Under the pieces are notes generated by a model that saw nothing but the letters and a program-made list of their open reading frames with translations, did no database searches and was not told where the DNA came from. This document shows, piece by piece, positions 1 to 10,386 of a stretch of DNA of 64,000 nucleotides (within the stretch, counting starts at the first letter, position 1; every line of letters starts with the position of its first letter). The stretch comes from Glebionis coronaria (Eukaryota; Streptophyta; Magnoliopsida; Asterales; Asteraceae): assembly GCA_025667525.1 (NCBI GenBank), contig JANFOE010000191.1, forward strand, positions 372,001 through 436,000, given 5' to 3'. A program made the translations under genes and the position numbers.

Positions 1-1639
1 ATTCAAGGATATCTGGAGACATAACTATCATTAAAAGAGTAAGATCAACGCATAATCTACGCAAGAGAATTCCAAATCAGACATAGACGAAAACATTAAT
101 GAATATGAATATATCCCATGTTTTCATGAATTGAGTACGCATTTGAAAGCATTTCGGATCGTTACCCATGTCATTCAAATGAAATCTAATCAAAGAAATG
201 ATAGGAACGCCGATACACCCAGTCGGGTATTAATACTCGATAATTAGATAAGTTTCCAAAGAATCTTACCATGAGAGAATTGGACAAGGAGGGGATGTCA
301 ATTGTCAAATAAGACAATTTCCACTGATGATTAAATCCGATTGGGAAAAATGAATGGTACGGGCACATATGTAGGTTTCCCTAACAATATGTCCCTATTT
401 TGCACTTCTTGTAGATCTCATAAAAATTCAATCTTTAACAATTACAAGGAAAATGTAATGTTTATTAACAATTTCATGGTGACTACTAATCAGCCTTGCA
501 TGGTCCCTTCCAAATTGTACGTAGGAGCGCAACTATTTACAATTTTAGGATTAACGATGCCATACTCAGTTCGTCAAAATTTTGTCATCATGTTTAATAT
601 ATATATTCATATTTAATTATGAAGTAAAAATAAAAATGATTTTACCGAAATGTTCACCATTATGAAAGCATTCTCATTTGCAAGAGGTTTAATAAAAACT
701 TTATTTCGACAATAACTGCCAACAGTACCAATTTAAATAACTCATATAAAACGAGAATTCCATATTTTCCCCCAGATGGTTTCGTATTACTTATAAAAAC
801 AATGAGTGATCTGCAAAAGGAGTGATGAAAAGTTGTTCACCCAGAACTAACTACAATATGTTAGGAAATGAGTTTAGCCAATTAATCATGAGGTTCATGA
901 CCTCGATGACACTCAAAAAGAATAATCCACGATGTAACTCAAATCGAGATGAGTAATTGGTCAATGGTTGCATCATTAATGCGAACATTAGAAAGAAGCA
1001 AGAAAAGATAGATAACATCGATCCATGTAGGATTTAGCAACCAAAGGTAGTCTTTTCATTAATCACAAACAAGTTAAGCATTGTACCATCACACATTACG
1101 TGTCGCCATGTCATACAATTTCAAGGACTCATCCTACCAACTGATGTCTCCGTTAAGTTAGGGATTTTAAAAAATACCACAATGAATACTAATCTACAAG
1201 AGTCTTTAGATGTTCCACCTGTCCCGGAAGATCCATCGGTCCCAATTCAGAAGAAGATTTCTTCAATTTATATCTTGGACACTGGGCATCCTCATCATTG
1301 GACAATGGCCTAGGAACAACCCTTAACACGAACCAACAATCATTTAAAACCTTATAATTCAATCACAGGACTCAACGAATTCCTCTTAACAATCTCACAT
1401 TCCATACGAGTTAAATTTTACTTTATTCAAGTTTCAATCAACTTATACTCAATGCGACATCCTACCTCATTCTCCAATTCTTTCAACCTTATTCTTATAC
1501 CTTGAAAGGGCAATAAAAGCTCGATATGAACAACACTTAACTTCCAATCCTATAGCTCTTACAACAATAGTTATCAAATGAGTCACTAGTATGAAATGAC
1601 TAACACATTCAATTAGACTTCTCGGAAAGGTACAAGTGG
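1..1639. other. Unreadable internal sequence of Tekay-type element A0
   Basis: This stretch should be the gag side of a minus-strand element whose leader and 5' LTR follow to the right. I compared it with the better preserved element at 10387-24786 and found no gag, zinc-knuckle or protease motif on either strand. Open frames here are short and AT-rich with no recognisable domain. It is either heavily decayed internal sequence or unrelated DNA inserted into it. Confidence 0.4.
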
Positions 1640-1965
1640 CATGAGGCTTTTAGGTAAAGGCTCCAATGATAGCCTAAAGTGCAACATTTACCCTTTCGAT
1701 TTCAAATTTAAGAATTGGGTAACACCGAATCAGATGACACCATTCCAGGTGGTAAGGTTTTGTCAAACTCCACTCTATAAGGAAAGATCATCATGACATC
1801 GATATCAGATTTAATCTTGCCAATTCTTCCTTAATATCATAATCAACTAATACCAACATTTCTACGAATATCAACCATTTTGTCGGGATCATAAATATCC
1901 ACAACTTGGTTTAGATCTGGAATAGCTAGAATTCCTACATAAATAACTTCGATTGATTTGCTAGG
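1640..1965 (-). pseudogene. Remnant of extra frame upstream of gag (element A0)
   Basis: On the minus strand, just inside the leader, this segment can be read with stops and shifts as a relative of the acidic extra frame of element A (21174-22180). Shared landmarks are AIPDLN here against AIPEPN there, and IFPYxV...LPPxxxxSDSxxxLP in both. The leader between it and the LTR is also homologous to that of A. Function is unknown. The finding rests on short alignments made by eye, but word order and spacing agree. Confidence 0.5.
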
Positions 1966-2077
1966 GGAGTTAGGGTTTCTTGTGACAATCTACGTCGTAT
2001 AAATACCTCGTATAAGTATTAAAATAATCATCAAACAATCATGTAATCAAATTACAACTTATATATATAATCCAAGT

Positions 2078-2098
2078 TATATATATATATATATATAT
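2078..2098. repeat. (TA)n microsatellite
   Basis: An uninterrupted run of about ten TA units lies in the leader of element A0. The matching leader of element A (22255-22300) is also TA-rich but not a clean array. Confidence 0.9.
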
Positions 2099-2230
2099 GT
2101 ATATTAAAATAACACTTCTTAGTCTGGCCTTATCGGTAACTCGGGAATTCTTCGGCACCGTTATAGTCAAAAGATTTTTAAACATTTTATTCAAAATCTT
2201 AGTTTTAAAAATCTTTCGTTCTCTATAACG

Positions 2231-2245
2231 AGATCTTTGGTACCA
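2231..2245 (-). other. Primer binding site of A0 (tRNA-iMet type)
   Basis: Read on the minus strand this is TGGTACCAAAGATCT, three bases after the LTR end at 2249. It resembles the complement of the 3' end of initiator tRNA-Met (TGGTATCAGAGC). It sets the element's orientation: the LTR at 2249-5483 is the 5' LTR and the body lies to the left. Confidence 0.65.
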
Positions 2246-2248
2246 AAA

Positions 2249-5200
2249 TGTAACACCCACAAATATTCATACTTTAGTTCAGCGGAAGAGTCGTTGGTGT
2301 TACGGGATAACACATTACTCAAATCATAGACAACGCTTAAAAATCGCGTCGTTTAATAATAAAGCATTTTTCATTCATGAATATCAAATTACATAGGTCC
2401 TCAGGTTATAATATGTCATACAAATTTTGCAAAACATTTGAATGTAAATTTTATTTGAATGTGGGTCATAAATTCTTGTCTTCTTTCCGAGAATTACCTT
2501 CAAGTACCTGAGATAAAACATGTTAAAAAGTCAGCGAAACGCCAAGTGAATTCATATAGTTTAATGAAAACCATTAATATATCATCGGTATATAATCATT
2601 ACCAATAAAACATTTTATACAATTCTTTTTCGTAGGCCATAAAATAGGCCAAAGACGTTTTTATACAAATCTTGGTTGTAAATCATAAGATAGGTTTTTG
2701 CCTTAAAACCCATTATACGAACCATTGTCGTAAAAATATCATACAATACGTTTTGTAACGTTGTATAGAGTTTAATAAAAATCGTTATATGAAAATGGTT
2801 ATGCAAAACCAAAACGCGAACATAATATCAATAATAAGACCCCGTATTGCTAGTCAGGCAATATATTATAATTCAATGCGTATATCAGTATTTTCGTTAT
2901 TGGATTATTATAATCCGCATGACAATTCTACCTTACAATAACAAACAACGGGTAGCTAACCCGTAATTCCTTTTCCCATCTAAAGCAGCGTGTCGTCACA
3001 ATAATCACGCTTATATAAATCTTCTCATACATAAATTCGCTTACCAATCAATATGGCAAGACGGGGATCAACCGTCAAGGCACGAACTGGGGTGATCTTC
3101 CCCAAATAGTACTATTATATGCATAAGCGTCTACCAAATCCCAGTAGTTCACAATTCATGCTAATGGGACTTTTAGTGACATAACCTAACTAATAATAAT
3201 CCATTCATTTCATTCATCGGGTCATATAATCATTCATCGGGTCATATCATCATTCGGGTCCATATCAATAAGAAAATAATCGGGACAACTGGTGTCCTAT
3301 TTTATTAAAACTAGCATGTTATCTCACTCGCGGGTTTATAAAACATTTTATAAAACATTTAAAAGAGTGTGAGGCTATGAACCCACGTTGATTGGGAATG
3401 GAGGGTTATCGGCGATTTGGATGTACGGTACGTGCTTCAATCACGGAAACCTAGACAAATAATACTCGGTCTTAGAATCTTGTCCAATGAATTTATAAAA
3501 ACAATGGCTATGTATATATATGATGATATTATGAGTATGATGATAATCAAGTAGGATTTTATCTCTTCATTCAACATTAAAGTTGTTATGTGTTAGTAAA
3601 TTCTAGACTAGTTACACTAGTTTTAAATTGTTTACATATTAAGGCCCAATAAGCCCATTAAAAGTTAAATACACTATATTAGTCCATTTATACTTTTAAT
3701 ACCAGGCCTATACTCATATTTTAGGACCAAGTAGGCTAAGCCCATGAGTAAGTCTATTAGTGTTTAGCCAAACTAGTTGGGCTAATGGTCCAATAAGGCT
3801 ACTTTGGCCCATTATGGTCCATAAGTTATAAAGCTCGGGTTTATCGGTTTTTACTTGTCAAATGTACTTACATATCAGTATATGAGTTATAAAAATGCTA
3901 CGTTAGACGGGTCCGACCGTCTAAGTTTTATTTGGCGAAAACGTTAATCTTTCGGTTTTAGCCAAAAAGACGTAAAACTTATATATAGTTTTATAACTTT
4001 AGAAAACATTTGAGTTTGTACTTTTATAAAAATGTCATACTTATTTATCATAGTATACAACTCATTTTATAAATATTATCATTAGTTAGTGGGTTTTATA
4101 TATGTATTTTATAATAATATTACTTGAGTGCTCATTTTATATTATATACCTTTATTTACAAATATGATTATCAAAGTCACTTCCATCATTTTTACCATAT
4201 CTTGAGTTCTACAAGGAGATAGAAGCTCAAATTTGGGCAGCACAAACTACATAATATGTGCTACAATTAACTCCGTTTTAGCTACTGCTCAATCATCCTC
4301 TAAGTATGACTAATAATTCGTCCAAAACAGACTATACGGATTTGAACCTTAATAGTATTTTGATCATATCTTGCTCATTTTATTGATTCCATTGAGTGGT
4401 CAACTCATCACATATGTAATAATCATATATCTAACTGTATGTTCAATAATCCAAGTCATTTTAACAAGTGTTCATATGGTTACTTACTGTTTTATACAAC
4501 CTATAAATTTAACCATGACTCTAACATCTTTACATGTAGATTTTAGTCTTTTTAACCAAATCTATCAACACAAAATCCATACATAATACTTTGATCATCA
4601 TTTATCATCATATACATATACATTTATAAAGAAAATACAATATTACATTTACAAAATAACAAAATGATAGAAGAAATGATCTTGTTATCAACCAATATAG
4701 TGAAAGGTTAAGAACAAGACTTGGTTTTTGATAACCAATCTTATGGGTTATCAAGACCACCTTCAAGGTCACCAAATATATGAACACCTTGAGAAAAATC
4801 AGCCCTAGACTCCAAGGAAAACTTCTTTTTAGATGTTAGTATCACGTCAAATCAACATATCTTCAAAGGGATTTCATCTTGTGCAAGTTAAACACAAGAT
4901 TCATGGTTTAAATTTTGATCAAATGTGGTGTTTTGTGGTGGAGTATGGACGACAAAAGGGACAGATAGAGAGAGTTTTGGAGTTGTTTTGCATGTATGAA
5001 ATGAGTGAATGGTTTGTGTTTAGTTGTTTTAAGGTGTAGGTGGTTTTGAGTATAAACTAAGGACAAGTGTCCTTAGTTTGTATACAACTTTGACACATCA
5101 AGGGGTGTGTTGGCTAAGCTTTGGCCATCCCTTAGTGGGGGTGGAGCAAGTGTTAACTTGTCTCATCCCCACTAATTTACGGGTACTCCTTAATTCTAGT

Positions 5201-5483
5201 TTCCTCCATTTGCGTGCCCTCAGGTCGTTTTACGAAAAAGATTTTTATATATTATGAATCTACGGCATAAAACAATTCTAATAAAAATTATCTCATCACA
5301 AACGGAGTTCAAAAACGTAAATACGTAAACCTAGGGTTTCCGGTTTAATCGTAAAAGACGCTAAATTATGCATGTAAGTCCTAATTTCTTTTCGTAAATT
5401 TGTGAGTTTATGAACCAACACAAATTAAAATCCCAAAATAATATTCGAGATAAATTTATTTCCTGAAATGTCGGACTGTCACA
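2249..5483 (-). mobile_element. 5' LTR of Tekay-type element A0
   Basis: This is a long LTR of about 3.2 kb, written on the plus strand from TGTAACACCC to GGACTGTCACA, so it has TG..CA ends. It aligns along its length with the LTRs at 10387-13433 and 22471 onward, sharing the conserved block AGCGGAAGAGTC near the start, the GGCCCAATAAGCCC region and the block with GTTTCCGGTTTA near the end. LTRs of this size are typical of the Tekay/Del chromovirus clade. The element continues off the left edge of the window. Confidence 0.8.
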
Positions 5484-5676
5484 AAAACAGTGTATGTAAA
5501 CGTAAGCACGTAGCGTAGAGTTCTCCGGTTTAGACGTAGTCGATGCTACTTTAAGACGTAAACCCCAATTTCTTCCCAAAAATGAGTGACTTCATAAATT
5601 AACAATAAAATAATGATTTTAAATTATACTTGAGAATAAAATATCGACCATAAATTGACAGATTGTCGCAACATGC
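5484..5676 (-). mobile_element. Scrap of an older related LTR end
   Basis: Immediately after the A0 LTR a second, diverged version of the same LTR end can be read: gtaagcacgtag...tccggtttagacgta...taagacgtaaaccccaattt and a final cagattgtcgcaaca. It looks like the tail of an older Tekay-type LTR. I could not find its other end or a target duplication. Confidence 0.4.
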
Positions 5677-5850
5677 ATATTATACAAATATGAAATAACA
5701 TACAAGAGAAATATTCATACACACAATTTCAATATTTGAAGCAAAGAATATGGAAAATAAACCATAAATCCATAAACTACTCTAATAGTGATAATCTTCC
5801 AAGATTGCTTAAGTTTTATTGACTCAAACAACTAAAGTACAAAATGTGCC

Positions 5851-6417
5851 TTAGTTGGAAAAGAAAGACAACGAAGCATCATTAGAAGTTTTGTTCACGG
5901 GAATGAAAACTTTGAGAGGAGGTCGAGTGAGGAGGAATTCAAGAAAATTTAGCTTGTCATAAATATGAGCAAGTTCAATTTGTTGAAAACGACAACAAGC
6001 ACACGAGGAACCATGATGCAAAACAAAGTCGTTAGATGGGGGAGGTCCATCAAAATTAGAGGTTGATGGAGAGGGAGATAATGGATTAGATATGTTTCCA
6101 CAATGCCTAGTGAGATTAGGGAAAGAAGATAGGTCATTGAGTTGAGGAGAGTTGAAAGGTTTTGGTGGTGGTGGAAGAATTTCCTTTTCTCTAGTAATTG
6201 GATTTATAGAGTAAGTCTCATTCCAATATTGAATCAGAGAGAAAGAGGAATTCTTGGAGGACTTTGGAGAAGAAGAATCATGAGGATTCTTGTTCTTTTT
6301 GATCCAAACGGGTTTAACTAAGATTTTTGGTTTCGTTGAAAGCTTAGAAGAAGAAGCTTTAGGTTGACAGGATTGTGACAAAGAAATGTCAAGGTTAGGA
6401 AAGGAAGAATTAGGCAT
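5851..6417 (-). CDS. Pro/Ser-rich protein with C-terminal HGxxCxCC motif, 188 aa
   Basis: Unrecognised family. The first ~110 residues are low complexity, rich in Ser, Lys and Pro. From about residue 131 the chain reads LHHGSSCACC, then a leucine-rich, probably helical tail (HIYDKLNFLEFLL). The frame at 7123-7746 has the same plan and the same HGxxCxCC motif at the same place, so the two are probably distant paralogues. A GC-rich palindromic module lies about 190 bp upstream of its start. The three clustered Cys plus His suggest metal binding, but that is a guess. It may be an accessory frame of an old retroelement or a pseudogene. Confidence 0.45.
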   Translation of the reverse strand: MPNSSFPNLDISLSQSCQPKASSSKLSTKPKILVKPVWIKKNKNPHDSSSPKSSKNSSFSLIQYWNETYSINPITREKEILPPPPKPFNSPQLNDLSSFPNLTRHCGNISNPLSPSPSTSNFDGPPPSNDFVLHHGSSCACCRFQQIELAHIYDKLNFLEFLLTRPPLKVFIPVNKTSNDASLSFFSN

Positions 6418-6603
6418 TATGAGGGATGAAGAGAAGAACTCCCAATAGAGAAGAATTTAAAGAAAATAGATAAGGCAAATATTTGAAATGAAAATAAAAG
6501 GTTTTAGGAAATGTTTAGCCAAATTGGGTAAACAAGGAATCTTAACCAAGACAGTGGTCAAAGAAGAAAGACCAAAAATAAGCCAACACCGGCTTTTCTA
6601 TAC

Positions 6604-6669
6604 GCGGTTCCTTAATATAGCCCGCGGTTCCATATCGATATGGAGCCGCCTGGGAGCTAAGGAGCCGCG
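6604..6669. repeat. Palindromic GCGGTTCC module 1
   Basis: A GC-rich island in AT-rich DNA. Order on the plus strand: GCGGTTCC, spacer, CGCGGTTCC, centre ATATCGATAT, GGAGCCGC, spacer, AGGAGCCGCG. The outer and inner pairs can form nested stems. Related modules lie at 7984-8049 and 10249-10303, each upstream of a minus-strand frame. Confidence 0.8.
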
Positions 6670-7122
6670 TCCAGAGGACAACAAACCTTGATTTTCAGAA
6701 GTTTTGTAGAAAAATAAGACTTTTTCAAAATTTTGAAAATCTTAGATTTTTACCTCTTTTAGCACTAGAGTATGCTAGGGTTGCATAAAAGCAACACATT
6801 CACAAAGAATGTCTTGACAAAGGGTGACAAAATATTTAGATAACATTTTGATCCAATTTTAAGTCAAGTTTTTAGAGGTTGTAATTGATTTAGGTTCAAT
6901 TTTAAATAAATTGAAGTTGTTTAATGTGATCACAAAGATCAAAACACATAAAACTAAATCCATAATTCATGCACATGAGGAAATCATGAGGGAAAAGAAA
7001 GGAAATACAAGAAATAAAAAGACAATTAACTACTACAAAGATAGCTAAAACTAGGTCTTGATTTCATAGATCTCTTTGGCTTGACCTTCTTTAAAAAGCA
7101 TGTTATTTTGAAAAACCATCAT
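6670..7122. other. Spacer between two old frames
   Basis: AT-rich sequence between palindromic module 1 and the stop codon of the next frame. I see no gene, repeat or regulatory motif in it. Confidence 0.5.
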
Positions 7123-7746
7123 TCATCTCCTAGGAGGAGGCATGGAGAACAAGGCAAGCAAGAAATCATGCAACCTTCTATGAAGACCAAGCATCTCCAA
7201 CCTTTGGTTTTTAATGATGTAGTTATTATAAAGACAACATGGGCAATTTGCACCATGAGCTTCTAGGAACCCAAAGAAGTAAGGATCACCCATGAAGTGG
7301 GGAATTGGAATGCCCAAAATAGGAGCATTAGTGTTAGAGGGTGGAGGAGGTGGTGGAGGCATAGTGTCCAAGGGTGAGATGGGAGAATTTGGTAGAGTGA
7401 AAGGAGAGGTAACCAAAGGCTCAAGTACAAAGGGAATGCTTTGTAGAGGTTGAGGTTGATAAATCCCATCCAAAGGAGGACTAGGAGTGAAAGGTGAAGA
7501 AAGCTCATTCATTCTTGATTGGAATGAAGAGGAGGTAGAACCATGTGAATGGTTAGTATCATGGGTTGAGTTTGTCTTGCATGGAGAAAGGGGTGGTGAA
7601 TGTGAAGAAGAAATGAGAATGGGAGAGATCTCATTTTTGGGAGTGTGAAAAGATGAAGAATCAATGTTGGGTAACTTACTCTTAATTTTGAGGCTTCTTT
7701 TGGAAGAGGAAGTTTTGGAAGAAGTGGATGTTCTAGTGGACACCAT
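7123..7746 (-). CDS. Pro-rich protein with C-terminal HGxxCxCC motif, 207 aa
   Basis: Unrecognised family. The N-terminus is Ser/Thr/Lys-rich (MVSTRTSTSSKTSSSKR). The middle is Pro/Ser-rich and includes a run of seven prolines near residue 135. The C-terminal 45 residues hold FLEAHGANCPCC followed by a Leu/Arg-rich helix-like tail (RLEMLGLHRRLHDFLL). The motif and its position match the frame at 5851-6417. A palindromic module lies about 240 bp upstream of the start. The frame is uninterrupted over 207 codons in DNA where retroelement genes are full of stops, which suggests either recent coding function or chance preservation by low-complexity sequence. Confidence 0.5.
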   Translation of the reverse strand: MVSTRTSTSSKTSSSKRSLKIKSKLPNIDSSSFHTPKNEISPILISSSHSPPLSPCKTNSTHDTNHSHGSTSSSFQSRMNELSSPFTPSPPLDGIYQPQPLQSIPFVLEPLVTSPFTLPNSPISPLDTMPPPPPPPSNTNAPILGIPIPHFMGDPYFFGFLEAHGANCPCCLYNNYIIKNQRLEMLGLHRRLHDFLLALFSMPPPRR

Positions 7747-7983
7747 GGTTGTGTGTTAAGCTTTAAAGAAGAGTTGAAGGGATGAAAAACACAATCAACA
7801 AGAGAGGGTTTAAGAAGAGAAGGGAATGATCCAAACTAGTAATTGGTTAAAATCATTTTAGGTGAATAATGAAATTAGGTACCCTAGTTCAGAAAAGTGC
7901 AGGTTTTTGCAAAAGTTTTATCAAAGTTTTACACAGATTAAGGAAAACAGTGTAAAGCAAAGATTCTGTCAAAACAGGGACAG

Positions 7984-8049
7984 GCGGTTCCTTATGTAGG
8001 GTCGCGGTTCTTTATCGCTAAGGAACCGCGTGTTCGATAAGGAGCCGCG
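7984..8049. repeat. Palindromic GCGGTTCC module 2
   Basis: Plus-strand order: GCGGTTCCTTA, spacer, CGCGGTTC, centre TTTATCGCTAA, GGAACCGCG, spacer, TAAGGAGCCGCG. It has the same length and architecture as module 1, with two nested inverted pairs, but the base sequence differs, so this is not a recent duplication. Confidence 0.8.
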
Positions 8050-8335
8050 ACCAGCGGTGTCAAAAATTTGCACTTCCTCAAACTTTGGTTAGCCCAGATT
8101 TCACATAGGTAAATAGCAAGCCAAAGTTAACTATAAATCAAAATTTAGGAAGCTAACAAACACATAATATGCACAAAGCTATGTAAATCGAAAGATCGAC
8201 TACATAGTTAATTAAGGATTAAAATAGTTAGTAATCCAAACAGGTAGTAATAATTAATACACATAAAACAAAACAAAAGTTCAACACCATAAAACATGTC
8301 CAACATCATGTTCATCATGAATCAAATCCAATTCA

Positions 8336-9552
8336 TCATCTCTTCTTATTGCCAAGTCCTTTGATCAGTTTCCCCAAGTACTTGAATCCACCTCTTGACT
8401 CAACTCTATGATCATGTAACTCACGTTGTGTTCTAAGATTTGACCGATAGACATCCTCAATACTAAGGTTCTCTATAACTTCACTAGTAGAATGGTGAGG
8501 AGGAATAGGAGATAGGTCTTCTAACCCGTCCATGAATGAGTTAGTAGAGGTGTGGGAGTTACTCGAAGAGCCGAAATGAGCACTTGTACCTATGCCATCA
8601 CCATCACTTGTTGGCATAGAAGTGTCCTCATCGTCAGACTCTTGTTGGTCGGCTTTTCTTGAACCTCTATCACTTCTAAGCTTTCTTTCATATACCTCTT
8701 GAATAGGCAACATTACCCGTTGAACCGGTTGAAAGCAAGAAAGATTAAGATTAGGAAAATCACGAACAACCCTTTTTAAGAGGCGAGTAAGGAGCATGGC
8801 ATAAGGGAGGTTTGTTTTAGGCTTGGAGATAGCATAATTGATCCGTCAAGCGATAAATTGTACTTGGTTTCGGTAAAGATGCAAAATATCATATGCACTA
8901 AACATGGCGGAACATGATCTCGATTACCACCAAGACAAGACACATTTTCCATAAGGATGTTGGCCCATTGGACCATATCATCATTATGTTCGCTTAAGAG
9001 AACCTCATGACGTTTCACCGAACGTCTTTTAGAATGAAGGTTTCTTACAACGGTTCTATTACGTACTTTGGAAATGATGTCAAGGATGAAGTCAAGGTCA
9101 ACTTCCAAGTGGTAATTTGGAGGACAATCGTTGGACTCAAGGAGAGCTTCAAGATTCCATTTATCTGTGAACCGCCAAGTACCCTCAAATGGCACACCAA
9201 GAATTTGACCAAAGGCTTCTAGATAGTATTGAATGAGTTGACCATTCAAGATGAACCTAACAAATATTCTACCATTTTTCATAATGAGAGAATAAGTTCT
9301 AAAGAAATCCAAGAGGAATTGTAGGTAAATGTCTTCTTCTATGTATAACAAACAATCGAACCCAATTTGTTCAAACATAGACTTTATGTAAGCATAATTC
9401 CTAATGTCCTCTTGGACAACTCTACCCTCGTGGAAACAAGGATTTTGAAGGGAACGATAGGTGTTGGCAAGTTGAGTTGAGTGACAAAAGTCGGTAAGGT
9501 TAGGCATATATTGTCTAGTGTCTTGGTGATCTTTTTGATATCCTGAAGGCAT
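8336..9552 (-). pseudogene. Retroelement-associated protein, about 405 aa, one frameshift
   Basis: Two overlapping frames (8776-9552 and 8336-8797) form one protein interrupted by a shift near 8840. Landmarks in order: LLYIEEDIYLQFLLDFFRTYSL; a segment with FGQILGVPFEGTW; SCLGGNRDHVPPCLVHMIFCI near residue 210; after the shift MLLTRLLKRVVRDFP; then a polar Ser/Asp-rich tail and a basic end (LIKGLGNKKR). I recall proteins of this style annotated as putative plant transposon proteins or extra frames of LTR elements, but cannot name a biochemical role. It heads the three-frame minus-strand series 9552 to 5851. Confidence 0.6.
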
Positions 9553-10248
9553 AATTTGTACCTAAATACAAAACAAATATTTGTCCAATCACTCATATGT
9601 TACATATAGGATAAGAATCAAAAGTATGAGAATGTATTTCATCAATCTCTTGACAAACCAAGGTTTAATCCTTATCACTCTCATATTCACAATGTACCTA
9701 GCTCATTATGGACAATAGCATGTTGATCATGTAAGATCAACAATGAACTTTGAACATTGGTTTTTCAAAATAAGGTTTTTAGGTAAGCATTCAACAATTC
9801 CATTACCAACTTGTTCATGGGTTCATATCAATTCCATCAATCAACCAAAATATTTAGTTAAAATTCGGATTTGTTCTACAAGTGGGTTTTAGTGAATTCT
9901 TAATGAATATGAACCTAAGGAATCATAGCAACAATACTATGTCAACTTTTATTCCTAGTTAGGTTCTAATTGAATGTCAATTTAAAAAATCCCCAATTAT
10001 GAATGTATGAACCCTAGAACAAGTTAGATGAAATTGAAAGAAATAACTTACAATTAATTGATCTAGGATGATGGATGAGTGAAACCCACGAACTTGAATC
10101 AATTAATTTGAGTGATTGATGGTTTTTGAAGAAACAACAATGGTGGAAAACCAAAAACTCGGCGCTGTGTGTGTGAAGGAGAGAGAAGGTTTTGTTTGAA
10201 AAAGGTGTATTTTAATAAAACTGGCGCTCTGGCGAAGATTCTGCCCGT
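9553..10248. other. AT-rich upstream region of the old frames
   Basis: No gene is visible. The segment lies upstream, in minus-strand sense, of the protein at 8336-9552 and ends at palindromic module 3. I see no clear TATA box or LTR boundary. Confidence 0.5.
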
Positions 10249-10303
10249 GGTTCCTTATCGATAAGGAACCGCGCATTGGAACCGCGCTAGATAAGGAACC
10301 GCC
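10249..10303. repeat. Palindromic GCGGTTCC module 3
   Basis: Contains the perfect palindrome GGTTCCTTATCGATAAGGAACC, then GGAACCGCGC and AAGGAACCGCC as further copies of the arm. On the minus strand it reads as three direct copies of GCGGTTCC followed by one inverted copy, so its layout differs from modules 1 and 2 although the words are the same. Confidence 0.8.
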
Positions 10304-10386
10304 TAAAGTGGACAGTTTTTATCAAAGAAAAACAAAGAATTTTTGAAAACCAAAATTTTTAAATTACTTAAAAATATATCTTAAAC

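Noticed and set aside
341..616. 91-codon plus-strand frame near the left edge
   Set aside because: No recognisable domain and AT-rich codon use; likely chance in decayed sequence.
2615..2812. Minus-strand 65-codon frame
   Set aside because: Lies inside an LTR and is not kept in the matching LTRs.
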